Source: an uncultured Lachnospiraceae bacterium
Lineage (GTDB): Bacteria; Bacillota; Clostridia; Lachnospirales; Lachnospiraceae
Assembly (NCBI GenBank): GCA_910588965.1
Contig: CAJUSO010000014.1
Location: forward strand, 1 to 64,000
DNA length: 64,000 nt
Direction: 5' to 3'
This document shows positions 17,465-25,447 of this stretch, one piece after another. Every line of letters begins with the position of its first letter. The first letter of the stretch is position 1. The translations under genes were made by a program, and so were the position numbers. Below the pieces are notes generated by a model. That model did no database searches. It saw only the letters and a list, made by a program, of their open reading frames with translations, and was not told where the DNA came from.

Positions 17465-18769
17465 ATGAAGATATTAAAGTTAACGGAAGAATCCAGGAAG
17501 GGCCTCCTGGATGAATTGCTGAAACGGAGCCCAAATAATTACGGACAGTATGAAAGCCAGGTAAAAGAAATTATTGAGCAGGTGCGCAGCCGCAGGGATG
17601 AGGCGCTTTTCGCCTATACCAGGCAGTTTGACGGCGCAGATATCACGCCCCAAAACATCCGGGTAACCCCAGGGGAAATTGAGGAGGCTTACCGCCAGAC
17701 AGACCAAGCGCTTATCCACGTCATGAAGAAGTCCTTAGAGAATATCCGGGCTTACCATGAGAAGCAGCGGCAGTACAGCTGGTTTGACAGCAAGCCCAAC
17801 GGCGTCCTGCTAGGCCAGAAGGTAAGCGCCCTTGCCCGGGTGGGGGTCTATGTGCCCGGCGGGAAGGCGGCTTACCCCTCCTCCGTCTTAATGAACGTAG
17901 TCCCGGCTAAGGTAGCCGGGGTAGGGAAGGTGGTAATGGTAACGCCCTGCAACCGGGATGGGAAGGTGAACCCAGCCACCTTGGCGGCGGCAGACTTAGC
18001 CGGGGTAGACGAAATCTACAAAGCAGGCGGGGCACAGGCAATCGCTGCCCTTGCCTTTGGTACGGAGAGCATCCCCAAGGTGGACAAGATTGTAGGGCCT
18101 GGGAATATCTATGTAGCCCTTGCCAAAAAATCTGTGTTCGGCCATGTGAGCATTGATTCCATTGCCGGCCCCAGTGAGATCTTGGTGCTGGCAGATGAAA
18201 CAGCCAATCCCAGGTATGTGGCGGCAGACCTGCTGTCCCAGGCAGAGCACGACGAACTGGCAAGCGCCATTTTGATTACCACAAGCCAGGCCTTGGCGGA
18301 GCAGGTATCTGCAGAGGTAAGCAAGTTCACCGCCGGGCTTTCCAGGAAAGATATCATAGAAAAATCATTGGAAAATTATGGCTATATCCTGGTGGCAGGG
18401 GACATGGATGCGGCAATTGAGGCTGCCGATGAAATCGCTTCCGAGCATTTGGAAATCCTGACAGCCAACCCTTTTGAGACGATGATGAAGGTAAAGAATG
18501 CAGGCGCCATGTTCCTGGGGGAATACGCCAGCGAGCCTTTGGGCGATTATTTTGCAGGGCCGAACCATGTGCTGCCCACAAACGGCACGGCAAAATTTTT
18601 CTCCCCCCTGGGCGTAGACGACTTTATCAAGAAATCCAGTATCATTTCTTATTCCAAAGAGGCCCTAGAGCCTGTTTACCAAGATATTGTGCAGTTTGCC
18701 AAGTCTGAGCAGCTCACAGCCCACGCCAATTCCATCCAAGTAAGGTTTGAAGGGGAAGGGCAGCACTAA
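17465..18769 (+). CDS. hisD: Histidinol dehydrogenase
   Basis: HisD oxidises L-histidinol to histidine, the last two steps of the pathway, using NAD and a zinc ion. The protein of 434 residues carries ARVGVYVPGGKAAYPS, GAGGAQAIAALAFGT-like KAGGAQAIAALAFGTE, VDKIVGPGN, the SIAGPSEI segment and the AEHDE zinc region. ATG 17465 matches the usual MKILKL opening, yet no ribosome binding site lies close to it. A seven-codon frame (17445-17468) ends in ATGA over this start. An in-frame ATG at 17405 is an alternative. Confidence 0.94.
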   Translation: MKILKLTEESRKGLLDELLKRSPNNYGQYESQVKEIIEQVRSRRDEALFAYTRQFDGADITPQNIRVTPGEIEEAYRQTDQALIHVMKKSLENIRAYHEKQRQYSWFDSKPNGVLLGQKVSALARVGVYVPGGKAAYPSSVLMNVVPAKVAGVGKVVMVTPCNRDGKVNPATLAAADLAGVDEIYKAGGAQAIAALAFGTESIPKVDKIVGPGNIYVALAKKSVFGHVSIDSIAGPSEILVLADETANPRYVAADLLSQAEHDELASAILITTSQALAEQVSAEVSKFTAGLSRKDIIEKSLENYGYILVAGDMDAAIEAADEIASEHLEILTANPFETMMKVKNAGAMFLGEYASEPLGDYFAGPNHVLPTNGTAKFFSPLGVDDFIKKSSIISYSKEALEPVYQDIVQFAKSEQLTAHANSIQVRFEGEGQH

Positions 18770-18786
18770 GGGAGGAGGCAAAGCCA

Positions 18787-19380
18787 ATGCCAACAGAACG
18801 TATTGCCCGGCAGTGCCGGAAGACAAAAGAAACGGACATCCAGCTTACCCTGAACCTGGATGGGAGCGGCGAGGCACGCTTAGACACCGGCATCGGTTTT
18901 TTTGACCATATGCTGGACGGCTTTGCCCGCCACGGTTTTTTTGACCTGGAGGTACAGGTAAAGGGGGATTTAGAGGTGGATACCCACCATACCATAGAGG
19001 ATACAGGGATTGTCCTTGGGAACGCTATCCGCCTGGCAATCCAGGATAAGCGCGGTATGAAGCGGTATGGGAGCAGCATCCTTCCCATGGATGAGGTTTT
19101 GGCGCTCTGCGCCATTGATTTGAGCGGCCGCCCCTACTTTTCCTTTGAAGGGGAATTTACAGCAGAACGTATCGGCGGCATGGACACGGAAATGGTACGG
19201 GAATTTTTCTATGCCGTCTCTTACAGCGCAGGGATGAACCTGCATATGAAACTATTATCTGGGACCAACAACCACCACATGGCGGAAGGGCTGTTCAAGG
19301 CCTTTGGGAGGGCTCTGGATGAGGCTACCCAGAAGGATTCCAGAATCATGGGCATTTTGTCAACGAAAGGGAGCTTATAG
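18787..19380 (+). CDS. hisB: Imidazoleglycerol-phosphate dehydratase
   Basis: The stand-alone dehydratase (197 residues, no phosphatase part) that turns imidazole glycerol phosphate into imidazole acetol phosphate. The metal-binding repeats are both present: [13 protein letters not shown] and [10 protein letters not shown] in the first half, and the [10 protein letters not shown] and [13 protein letters not shown] segments in the second. GGAGGAGG lies just before the ATG and the stop is 9 bases from the next gene. Confidence 0.97.
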   Translation: MPTERIARQCRKTKETDIQLTLNLDGSGEARLDTGIGFFDHMLDGFARHGFFDLEVQVKGDLEVDTHHTIEDTGIVLGNAIRLAIQDKRGMKRYGSSILPMDEVLALCAIDLSGRPYFSFEGEFTAERIGGMDTEMVREFFYAVSYSAGMNLHMKLLSGTNNHHMAEGLFKAFGRALDEATQKDSRIMGILSTKGSL

Positions 19381-19388
19381 GTGATTTT

Positions 19389-20669
19389 ATGGAACACAAG
19401 AACCTGATTGCCACCATCTACCTAAAGAACGGCATGGCGGTACGAGGGAAAGATAACCTGGAAAGCGCCGGGGAATTAAAGGCGCTGGCAAAACTGTACA
19501 ACGACAGCGGTGTCGACAAGCTCTATGTCTTTGACCTTTCTAATACGGACAGGGAGCATGAAATAAACCTGCACACCATGAAGGAGCTTTGCCGCATGGT
19601 GGAAATCCCCATCTATGGGGCAGGGAATATCCAGAGGCTGGAGGATATAAAGAAAATACTTTATGCCGGCTGCAAGGGAGCCATCCTAGACGGCTCTGGG
19701 CATGACATCATCCAAACCGCCCAAGAAGGCGCGCTGCGTTTTGGCAGGGAAAAGCTTTTGGTTTCCATGGAGAACGTGGACCTGCTGTTTAAACATAAAA
19801 AAGAAGTGGAAGAGAGCGTTCACAAATTAGTGGTGCTAAACCCAATGATTATCGACGCCCTGGAAAATATCACCAACCTCCCCTACAGCGTCATCATCCA
19901 GGGATATGACAGGGAACGGTGGGTGGAAATCTTAGGAAAGGGCTGTGTGACTGGAATCGGCGGGGAATACATCAGCCGTAGCAGCACCGATGTGACCCAA
20001 GTGAAAAAAAGCCTGGCTGCTGCCGGGATTGAGACGAAAAAATTTGTTTCCTGTATGGAATGGCACCAGTTCAAGACGAACAGCGACGGGCTAATGCCCG
20101 TTATCGTCCAGGACTACCAGACAGGGGAAGTTCTGATGATGGCATATATGAACGAAGAAGCCTTCCATACCACCCTGTCACTGGGCAAGATGACGTATTA
20201 CAGCCGGAGCAGGCAGGAACTTTGGGTGAAGGGAGAGACTTCCGGCCATTACCAATATGTAAAATCCTTAGCCATTGACTGCGATGAGGATACCATCCTA
20301 GCCCAGGTATCACAGATTGGGGCTGCCTGCCATACAGGGAACCTAAGCTGCTTCTACCGGGAGCTGGTGAAAAAGGAATATGCCACGAAAAACCCGCTGA
20401 AAGTGTTTGAGAATCTATACCACGTCATCGAAGACCGTAAGGAACACCCAAAGGAAGGATCCTATACCAACTACCTGTTTGGGAAAGGGATTGATAAAAT
20501 ACTGAAAAAGCTAGGGGAGGAAGCCACGGAGATTGTAATTGCCTCCAAAAACCCAGAGCCAGAAGAAATTAAGTATGAAATATCAGATTTCTTATACCAC
20601 CTAATTGTACTGATGGTGGCAAAGGGCGTGACCTGGGAGGATATTGTCGAAGAACTGAACCAGAGGTAG
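19389..20669 (+). CDS. hisIE: HisA/F-like domain fused to HisI and HisE
   Basis: A three-part protein of 426 residues. Residues 1 to about 220 form a HisA/HisF-like barrel, but the first catalytic Asp is replaced (ATIYLKNG where HisF has PCLDVKDG). The second Asp-bearing strand is also changed. About 225-325 are HisI, PR-AMP cyclohydrolase, with [20 protein letters not shown] and CHTGNLSCF. About 335-425 are HisE, PR-ATP pyrophosphatase, with KKLGEEATE and the ISDFLYHL helix. The HisIE part should act in steps 2 and 3. The barrel is probably a non-catalytic or scaffolding domain (inference). Confidence 0.9.
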   Translation: MEHKNLIATIYLKNGMAVRGKDNLESAGELKALAKLYNDSGVDKLYVFDLSNTDREHEINLHTMKELCRMVEIPIYGAGNIQRLEDIKKILYAGCKGAILDGSGHDIIQTAQEGALRFGREKLLVSMENVDLLFKHKKEVEESVHKLVVLNPMIIDALENITNLPYSVIIQGYDRERWVEILGKGCVTGIGGEYISRSSTDVTQVKKSLAAAGIETKKFVSCMEWHQFKTNSDGLMPVIVQDYQTGEVLMMAYMNEEAFHTTLSLGKMTYYSRSRQELWVKGETSGHYQYVKSLAIDCDEDTILAQVSQIGAACHTGNLSCFYRELVKKEYATKNPLKVFENLYHVIEDRKEHPKEGSYTNYLFGKGIDKILKKLGEEATEIVIASKNPEPEEIKYEISDFLYHLIVLMVAKGVTWEDIVEELNQR

Positions 20670-20710
20670 GCCAGGTATTTATACCCTTAGGCTGCTTTTG
20701 CGGCATTTAA

Positions 20711-20740
20711 CCAAAGAGCCATGTATATATGGCTCTTTGG
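20711..20740. terminator. Hairpin between convergent genes
   Basis: A perfect 12-bp stem (CCAAAGAGCCAT / ATGGCTCTTTGG) around a 6-base loop, 42 bases after the hisIE stop. The T run after it is poor (TGTTT), so termination is likely but not textbook. It could serve both strands. Confidence 0.6.
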
Positions 20741-20845
20741 TGTTTCAAAAGACGCATTTTCCTATAAACAAAAACGCTCCGCGAAAACCGCACTGCAGCA
20801 GTAAGGAATCATGTTGCTAGGTACATTGTCCAGGGAATCAAATAG

Positions 20846-20880
20846 GCGAGGTTTACATAATAAAATTATGGAAACCTCGC
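20846..20880. terminator. Second hairpin, 3' of the zinc-ribbon gene
   Basis: A 9-bp stem (GCGAGGTTT / AAACCTCGC) with a 17-base AT-rich loop, 26 bases beyond the stop of the minus-strand gene. No long T run follows on either strand. Probably the minus-strand terminator. Confidence 0.45.
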
Positions 20881-20905
20881 ATTTCTGTACTACATCCACT
20901 AGGCA

Positions 20906-21964
20906 TCAGAAGATGCCGTCTAACCCTTCCATATCCCCCAATGCCCCCAGGCTAATCAGCCATTTCCGGCCTTCTTTTTTCATAGGGAGCTGCACCGTTT
21001 CCTGTTCTGTCTCCCCTCCATAAGAAGTAGAAAAATTTACGGTAACCATGCAGGTATCGCTGCCAGAATAGCTGGTATCCAGAACCGTTAACTTAAACGT
21101 AGGCATGAGGCCGGCGCCTGCCATAAGGCCGCCAAGCCCCGACGCCAAATCGGAAATTGACTCTAAATCCAAGCCGGAAAGGGAGCCTGCCAGCCCAAGG
21201 CTCCCAGAATACAGCTTCTGCGTCTGTGCATCGAAACAATCCAGCATGGCGTCCGTATCTAGCTTATTCAGAGCCTTTTCCAAATCCGCAACCGTATCCT
21301 TGGGCGTCTTTGACGGGAAGAGGATGGTAAATAACACTATGATAACAGCCGCTACTGCTACAAGGGCAGCAGAAAGGATGGCATACCGTTTTGCCTTCCG
21401 TGCCTGCCGTACAGCGCCCTGCCCAACATGGGCTGCCGCGCTGGCAGCCCCATAGCCATTCTGGCCGGGATTCCAGGTATGGGTTGGATGAGCCCCTGTA
21501 CCCTGGTAAGGATCTGACGCCCCGCCCTGCCCATAAGCCCCGGAATCTTGGGAATACGGCTGATAATACCCATTTTGCTGCGTGGATGCCCCTTGCTGCT
21601 GTGTGCCCTGCTGTATGGGAACACCCTGTTGTTGGTATGTATTCTGCTGTGTGCCCTGCTGTATGGGCGCCCCCTGTTGTTGGTATGCATCCTGCTGCGT
21701 AGGCGCCCCCTGCTGCCGGTATGCATTCTGCTGCATAGGCATTCCCTGCTGGTATGTATCCTGCTGCATAGGCATTCCCTGCTGCCGGTATGCATTCTGC
21801 TGCGTAGGCGCCCCCTGCTGCCGGTATGCATTCTGCTGCGTGGGTGTTCCCTGTTGTTTGGGATTCCCCTGCTGCATGCGCTGGCTGGATCCTACTGTTT
21901 GGCCGCACTGCGCACAGAACTTGCTCCCATCTAAAAGCTGCTTGCCACAATTACCACAAAACAT
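20906..21964 (-). CDS. Zinc-ribbon membrane protein with Q-rich tandem repeats
   Basis: A protein of 352 residues in four parts. Residues 1-22 are a zinc ribbon (Cys3, Cys6, Cys17, Cys20). Residues 31-131 are about ten 12-residue repeats like QQNAYRQQGAPT. A basic stretch (QARKAKR) and one membrane span follow at about 194-215. Residues 220-352 are an outer domain with a DTVADLEKALNKLDTDAMLDCFD opening, as in DUF4878/NTF2-like lipoproteins. GGAGGG lies 7-8 bases before the ATG at 21964. It should sit in the membrane with the ribbon inside. Function unknown. Confidence 0.85.
   Translation of the reverse strand: MFCGNCGKQLLDGSKFCAQCGQTVGSSQRMQQGNPKQQGTPTQQNAYRQQGAPTQQNAYRQQGMPMQQDTYQQGMPMQQNAYRQQGAPTQQDAYQQQGAPIQQGTQQNTYQQQGVPIQQGTQQQGASTQQNGYYQPYSQDSGAYGQGGASDPYQGTGAHPTHTWNPGQNGYGAASAAAHVGQGAVRQARKAKRYAILSAALVAVAAVIIVLFTILFPSKTPKDTVADLEKALNKLDTDAMLDCFDAQTQKLYSGSLGLAGSLSGLDLESISDLASGLGGLMAGAGLMPTFKLTVLDTSYSGSDTCMVTVNFSTSYGGETEQETVQLPMKKEGRKWLISLGALGDMEGLDGIF
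21572..21874 (-). repeat. In-frame 36-bp coding repeats
   Basis: The DNA coding for residues 31-131 of the zinc-ribbon protein is built from units of about 36 bp (for example coding QQNAYRQQGAPT), with a few shorter ones. Several units are identical at the DNA level, which points to recent slippage or recombination and likely length variation between strains. Confidence 0.9.
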
Positions 21965-22018
21965 AACAATTTCTCCCTCCTTTGTAAAATTCGCCAAATG
22001 ATGTCCCCCGTCATTAAT

Positions 22019-22048
22019 ATTATAACATAAATTACGTTTTTTTTCCAG
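22019..22048 (-). promoter_or_regulatory. Promoter of the zinc-ribbon gene
   Basis: On the minus strand a perfect TATAAT (22024-22019) with an upstream TG pair forms an extended -10. The -35 (TGGAAA-like, near 22042-22048) is weak. It lies 55 bases ahead of the start codon. Confidence 0.5.
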
Positions 22049-22070
22049 ACTGGAAGATAGGAAAAAATCG

Positions 22071-22079
22071 TGGTATATT
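22071..22079 (+). promoter_or_regulatory. Extended -10 of the 22133 gene
   Basis: TGGTATATT forms an extended -10 about 54 bases before the start at 22133. The -35 candidate (TGGAAG, 22051) is weak and lies next to the divergent promoter, so the two genes may be controlled together. Confidence 0.45.
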
Positions 22080-22132
22080 GTTACCTACGTTACTATTTGG
22101 AGGGCACAGGGAAAAACACAGGAGGGATTGCC

Positions 22133-22666
22133 ATGGAAGGTAAAGATTGGATAGGGCTTTTAACCGGGCAGATACAGGTAACAAAATTAATGGAGACGAA
22201 CCAATATACGGAGCGGTTTGGCCTTACATTGACCCAGGAAGATGCCGCTTTGATTTCGGCAGAACAAAAACAAGCCTTACAGGCACAGAAACGGGTGGAG
22301 TTTTCAGAAAGCATCTTGCCGGAAATCATTTATGAATTCTGTGATTCAGACTATATTTTCCAGGACAATTATACGGAATCCATTGTCCGGCTACAGGAAA
22401 TTTTTTTCCAGTACAAAAATGAAATGCTGGATGAGATTACGGATAAAGAACTCCTTCATTTCATGCGGGAACAGTTTGAAGGCATATGCGGCGGTGATTT
22501 TGAATACCTGGAAGGGACTTGCCTGAATATCTTTGCCCAGGCCATCCGGGCCGGGTATTATGGACACCAACGGACAGAGGGTTTATCTGTGTACCAGGGG
22601 ATGGATGAGGTAAAACGTTGGGATAGGGAATTGTTCCTTGAGGCATTGAGCGAACTGCTCTCCTAA
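22133..22666 (+). CDS. Uncharacterised soluble protein (177 aa)
   Basis: A helical, acidic, cytosolic protein of 177 residues. It has no signal peptide, membrane span or catalytic motif that I recognise. The segment FSESILPEIIYEFCDSDYIFQDNYTE stands out as likely conserved. I believe related proteins are catalogued as DUF6323 and sit next to the family of the following gene, but this is from memory. GGAGGG lies 7 bases before ATG 22133. It is followed by a block of 35-bp repeats and then its partner gene. Confidence 0.7.
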   Translation: MEGKDWIGLLTGQIQVTKLMETNQYTERFGLTLTQEDAALISAEQKQALQAQKRVEFSESILPEIIYEFCDSDYIFQDNYTESIVRLQEIFFQYKNEMLDEITDKELLHFMREQFEGICGGDFEYLEGTCLNIFAQAIRAGYYGHQRTEGLSVYQGMDEVKRWDRELFLEALSELLS

Positions 22667-22705
22667 GTGACGGGAGGGTACAGCCCATTTCTAACCCCCC
22701 CAAAA

Positions 22706-22868
22706 AAAAACAGCTAGCAAGACAGGATAGGGCAGCCGTTAAAAACAAATAGAAGGCAGAATAAGGCAACAGATAGATACAGATCGCAAGGCAGGATAGG
22801 GCAGCAGATAAATACAGATCGCAAGGCAGGATAGGGCAGCAGATAGATACAGATCGCAAGGCAGGATA
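22706..22868 (+). repeat. 35-bp tandem repeats between two genes
   Basis: Two full 35-bp copies (22770-22804, 22805-22839) and a third copy cut at 29 bases (22840-22868) begin CAGATAGATACAGATCGCAA and end GCAGGATAGGGCAG. The first two copies differ at one base (G to A). A degenerate copy (GACAGGATAGGGCAG) lies upstream near 22721. There are no unique spacers. The last copy runs into the ribosome binding site of the next gene. Confidence 0.9.
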
Positions 22869-22884
22869 AAAAGGAGAAGATGGG

Positions 22885-23709
22885 ATGGGAATACAAGGAT
22901 ACAGCATGGAAGAACTGGTGCCAATTGTGGCAAAACTGGCAGAAGGTTATACGGGCCATGAAAGCACCTCCGTTACTTATGAAACAGCACAGCAGCTTAT
23001 GGGAGCAGTGCTATACTGCATCCATGAATATGAATCTTATGGTAAAAACCAACTTTCCCTGCAGGGCACAACGGCAGGGGAAGCTTATCAGCTGGGGCGC
23101 CAGCTAGTTTTGGAAAAGGCCGGAAAGGCACGCAAACGGTATCACACCTTGGAAGCCATGTTCTGCCCTTACCATAACCGCTGCCTACAGGATACCATAA
23201 AGGCAATCCCTGAATTTTTTCAATGGTACGACGCCGTCTATGCGCCGCAAGATACCATATTGACACTGGATTACCCCGTGCTGGCTGATTTAAGCCGTTA
23301 CACAGGGGTAGACGCCCTGTATGAATACTTGGGGTGCCTATGCCAGGAGCAGAAATTCCTGGGTAAGCTGGAAGAGGGCTATATCCGGGATGTCCTAGAG
23401 GGATATTCCCCAGAATATGAGGAAATGGTGGAAAACCTCTGCTGGATTGTGCTGGATGACCTAGCCGGGCATTTCCTATTGAAAAAGCCGATGGACGGAA
23501 AAAGGCTTTCCCTAGAAGACAGGGACAGGCTCCCTGCCGTGCTGGAGGGGCTTTCTGTTACAGAACTGGAAGTGCAGGTAGGCGCCATCACCCAAAAGAT
23601 TGTGGAGGCTTACTACCAGGGAGACACAGGGCTTCTGGCGTATTTACAGAAATGTGTACAAAACTTATCCCAAAGGATGCATTTTTTTGCCAAATCCGTA
23701 CTAGAATGA
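22885..23709 (+). CDS. Uncharacterised soluble protein (274 aa)
   Basis: A protein of 274 residues, mostly helical, with no membrane span. A CPYHNRC segment (near residue 93) has a metal-like look, but no full motif is seen. I recall the related family as DUF6179, a neighbour of the preceding gene's family; this needs a profile search. AAGGAG is 8 bases before ATG 22885. Its transcript probably starts upstream of 22133 and crosses the 35-bp repeats. Confidence 0.7.
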   Translation: MGIQGYSMEELVPIVAKLAEGYTGHESTSVTYETAQQLMGAVLYCIHEYESYGKNQLSLQGTTAGEAYQLGRQLVLEKAGKARKRYHTLEAMFCPYHNRCLQDTIKAIPEFFQWYDAVYAPQDTILTLDYPVLADLSRYTGVDALYEYLGCLCQEQKFLGKLEEGYIRDVLEGYSPEYEEMVENLCWIVLDDLAGHFLLKKPMDGKRLSLEDRDRLPAVLEGLSVTELEVQVGAITQKIVEAYYQGDTGLLAYLQKCVQNLSQRMHFFAKSVLE

Positions 23710-23735
23710 TACAAAGGGAATGACAGGAGCATCCT

Positions 23736-24059
23736 ATGACAAAATCTTTTGAGGAGACAGCGGCAGAACGCAGGGAATATGTAGACCAGGTAAGGGCTTC
23801 CTTTTATGAACCCACTACAGGTCAGGGCGGTGGGAGCCCTTACCGCTATGGGACGGGGCAGGAGAGGGAACTGCCTTCTGGGGCTTTTGGCTTTGGGGCA
23901 AAGCTTATAGTGGCCATCCTTATTTTCGCCGCATTTGTCTACTGTGACCAGAAAAACATCACATTCCATACCTATGGCACAGAAGAAGTGGCCAGGCAGA
24001 TTGAATGGAACCCGCTGCCGGTTGGACAGCTTATAGAAACGGCTACCACACAGCCATAG
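23736..24059 (+). CDS. Single-span membrane protein (107 aa)
   Basis: A hydrophilic N-terminus (about 50 residues, Gly-rich GQGGGSPYRYGTG), one hydrophobic span near residues 52-68 (KLIVAILIFAAFVYC) and a short outer tail. AGGAG precedes the ATG. It follows the 274-residue gene by 26 bases and is closed by a terminator 5 bases after its stop, so it is the last gene of the group. Function unknown. Confidence 0.65.
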   Translation: MTKSFEETAAERREYVDQVRASFYEPTTGQGGGSPYRYGTGQERELPSGAFGFGAKLIVAILIFAAFVYCDQKNITFHTYGTEEVARQIEWNPLPVGQLIETATTQP

Positions 24060-24063
24060 TGCA

Positions 24064-24094
24064 AAACAGCCCTTGAATAGAAAGGGCTGTTTTT
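24064..24094 (+). terminator. Intrinsic terminator overlapping a promoter
   Basis: A 9-bp stem (ACAGCCCTT / AAGGGCTGT) with a 7-base loop and a TTTTT run. It ends the 22133-24059 transcript. Its loop and right arm also hold the -35 box and spacer of the next promoter. Confidence 0.85.
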
Positions 24095-24101
24095 GTATAA
24101 T
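24073..24101 (+). promoter_or_regulatory. Promoter embedded in the terminator
   Basis: TTGAAT (24073-24078) and a perfect TATAAT (24096-24101) are 17 bases apart. The -35 straddles the base of the terminator loop and the -10 starts one base after the T run. It would serve the 24155 and 24376 genes. Confidence 0.7.
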
Positions 24102-24154
24102 AAACCAAAGGACAGGCATTGCTGTATGGCGGCAAGAAAGGAGGGACGGAAGGA

Positions 24155-24331
24155 ATGTTATCAAATTGTGACTGCTGCGCAAATTATGTATATGACGAGG
24201 AGTATGAGTGTTACACCTGCATGGTGGACCTGGACGAGGATGAAATGGCAAAATTTGTAACAGGTGCGTTCCAGGACTGCCCTTATTACCGGAACGGTGA
24301 TGAATATAACGTTGTGCGTCACCAGATGTAA
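24155..24331 (+). CDS. Small Cys-rich protein (58 aa)
   Basis: A protein of 58 residues with CDCCANYVYDEEYECYTC near the N-terminus and CPYYRNGDEYNVV near the C-terminus. The Cys pattern suggests a zinc-binding fold. It matches a small Lachnospiraceae family that I recall as DUF6472. AAAGGAGGG is 10 bases before ATG 24155; an in-frame ATG at 24119 is less likely. It is followed after 44 bases by the kinase-like gene, probably on one transcript. Confidence 0.75.
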   Translation: MLSNCDCCANYVYDEEYECYTCMVDLDEDEMAKFVTGAFQDCPYYRNGDEYNVVRHQM

Positions 24332-24375
24332 GCATGGCAAAGCTGGCGGATACGTTTAGAAAGGAAAGATAAGAT

Positions 24376-25290
24376 ATGGCATTCGGGAAGCTGCAGCATT
24401 ATGCGTCATTGGATGAGGCCATTGCCTCAATATTTGGAAATAATATTAAGGTTACAGAAACACAGCGGGTATACGGTGGGGATATTAACCGGTCTTACAG
24501 GCTTGCCTTGTCGGATGGGGGGCAGGTATTCCTTAAAACAAACCCCGAGGGACAAGCGGGCTTTTTTCAGGCAGAAGCAGCGGGGCTTTCGGCCATTTCT
24601 AAGACAGGGGCAATCGGTGCGCCAAAAGCCCTATGTACCGGGGAGGACTGCGGGGGACTTGGCGGCGCGTTCCTGCTGTTGGAATTTCTGGAAAAGACGG
24701 CCTACGCAGCAGATTATTGGGAAGTATTTGGGCATCAGCTGGCAGATATGCATAGGGCTGGGACAAAAGACTTTGTGGATGGGGGAACCTTTGGTTTTTA
24801 CCAGGATAACTATATTGGGGCAAACAGGCAGAAGAACGCCGCCTCTGAAAGCTGGGCGGCTTTTTTCCGGGACTGCAGGTTACAGCCGCAGATTGCACAG
24901 GCAGGCAGGTATTTTGATTCCATGGACAGGGCAAGGATCCACAAATTGCTGGGAAAACTGGATGATATCCTAGTGGAGCCAAAGCAGCCTTCCCTGCTCC
25001 ACGGGGATTTGTGGTCCGGGAATTTTATGGCAGGGAAGGACAGCAAAGCATGGCTGATTGACCCGGCAGTTTCTGTTGGGCATGCGGAGGCGGACATTGC
25101 CATGACAGAATTGTTCGGCGGGTTCCCGCAGAGGTTTTACGACGCATACCGGGAAGGGGGATGTATACAGGAAGGGTATGAAGGCCGCCGGAACCTGTAT
25201 AACTTATACCATCTTCTGAACCACCTGAACTTGTTTGGCGGGACATACCTCCACCCCGTTAGGGATATCATCAGGGAATATACGAGATAG
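24376..25290 (+). CDS. Fructosamine kinase family protein
   Basis: A protein of 304 residues with the aminoglycoside-phosphotransferase fold of the fructosamine-3-kinase family, which phosphorylates ketoamine adducts on proteins or small amines. The opening GGDINRSYRLAL, the LLHGDLWSGN catalytic loop (Asp and Asn) and the metal-binding IDPAVSVGHAEADIAMTELFGGF are all intact. It is cytosolic. AGAAAGGAAAG precedes the ATG. The true substrate is unknown, though a role in deglycation is the usual inference. Confidence 0.88.
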   Translation: MAFGKLQHYASLDEAIASIFGNNIKVTETQRVYGGDINRSYRLALSDGGQVFLKTNPEGQAGFFQAEAAGLSAISKTGAIGAPKALCTGEDCGGLGGAFLLLEFLEKTAYAADYWEVFGHQLADMHRAGTKDFVDGGTFGFYQDNYIGANRQKNAASESWAAFFRDCRLQPQIAQAGRYFDSMDRARIHKLLGKLDDILVEPKQPSLLHGDLWSGNFMAGKDSKAWLIDPAVSVGHAEADIAMTELFGGFPQRFYDAYREGGCIQEGYEGRRNLYNLYHLLNHLNLFGGTYLHPVRDIIREYTR

Positions 25291-25322
25291 ATGCAGGAAC
25301 GGAAAGAATCTGGGAAGTTTCA

Positions 25323-25350
25323 TTGATTTTTACCGCTTTTCGTGTATAAT
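25323..25350 (+). promoter_or_regulatory. Promoter before the Rpn-type gene
   Basis: TTGATT (25323) and a perfect TATAAT (25345) are 16 bases apart, directly followed by AGGAGG at 25351. Transcription should start near 25357, so this AGGAGG lies largely upstream of the RNA start. Confidence 0.6.
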
Positions 25351-25369
25351 AGGAGGTAGGATAAGAATT

Positions 25370-25447
25370 ATGTCTGGCTATTCCAACGCCTCCCAAAAGG
25401 TGCATAACACCAGAAAGGACATGGTGCCCCTATGGCAGAATTTTTAA
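25370..25447 (+). CDS. Possible 25-codon leader peptide
   Basis: A short frame (MSGYSNASQKVHNTRKDMVP and five more residues) with AGGA 8 bases upstream. Its TAA overlaps an ATG (TAATG, 25445-25449) that opens the Rpn-type frame at its sixth codon. It may couple translation to that gene or be chance. Low confidence. Confidence 0.3.
   Translation: MSGYSNASQKVHNTRKDMVPLWQNF

Noticed and set aside
21572..21874. Repeat cluster read as CRISPR or plus-strand Cys-rich gene
   Set aside because: The repeats are in frame with the zinc-ribbon gene, which has a proper ribosome binding site; the plus-strand Cys-rich frames are shadows of it.
22706..22868. Possible CRISPR array
   Set aside because: The 35-bp units are directly joined with no unique spacers, and no cas gene is in the window.
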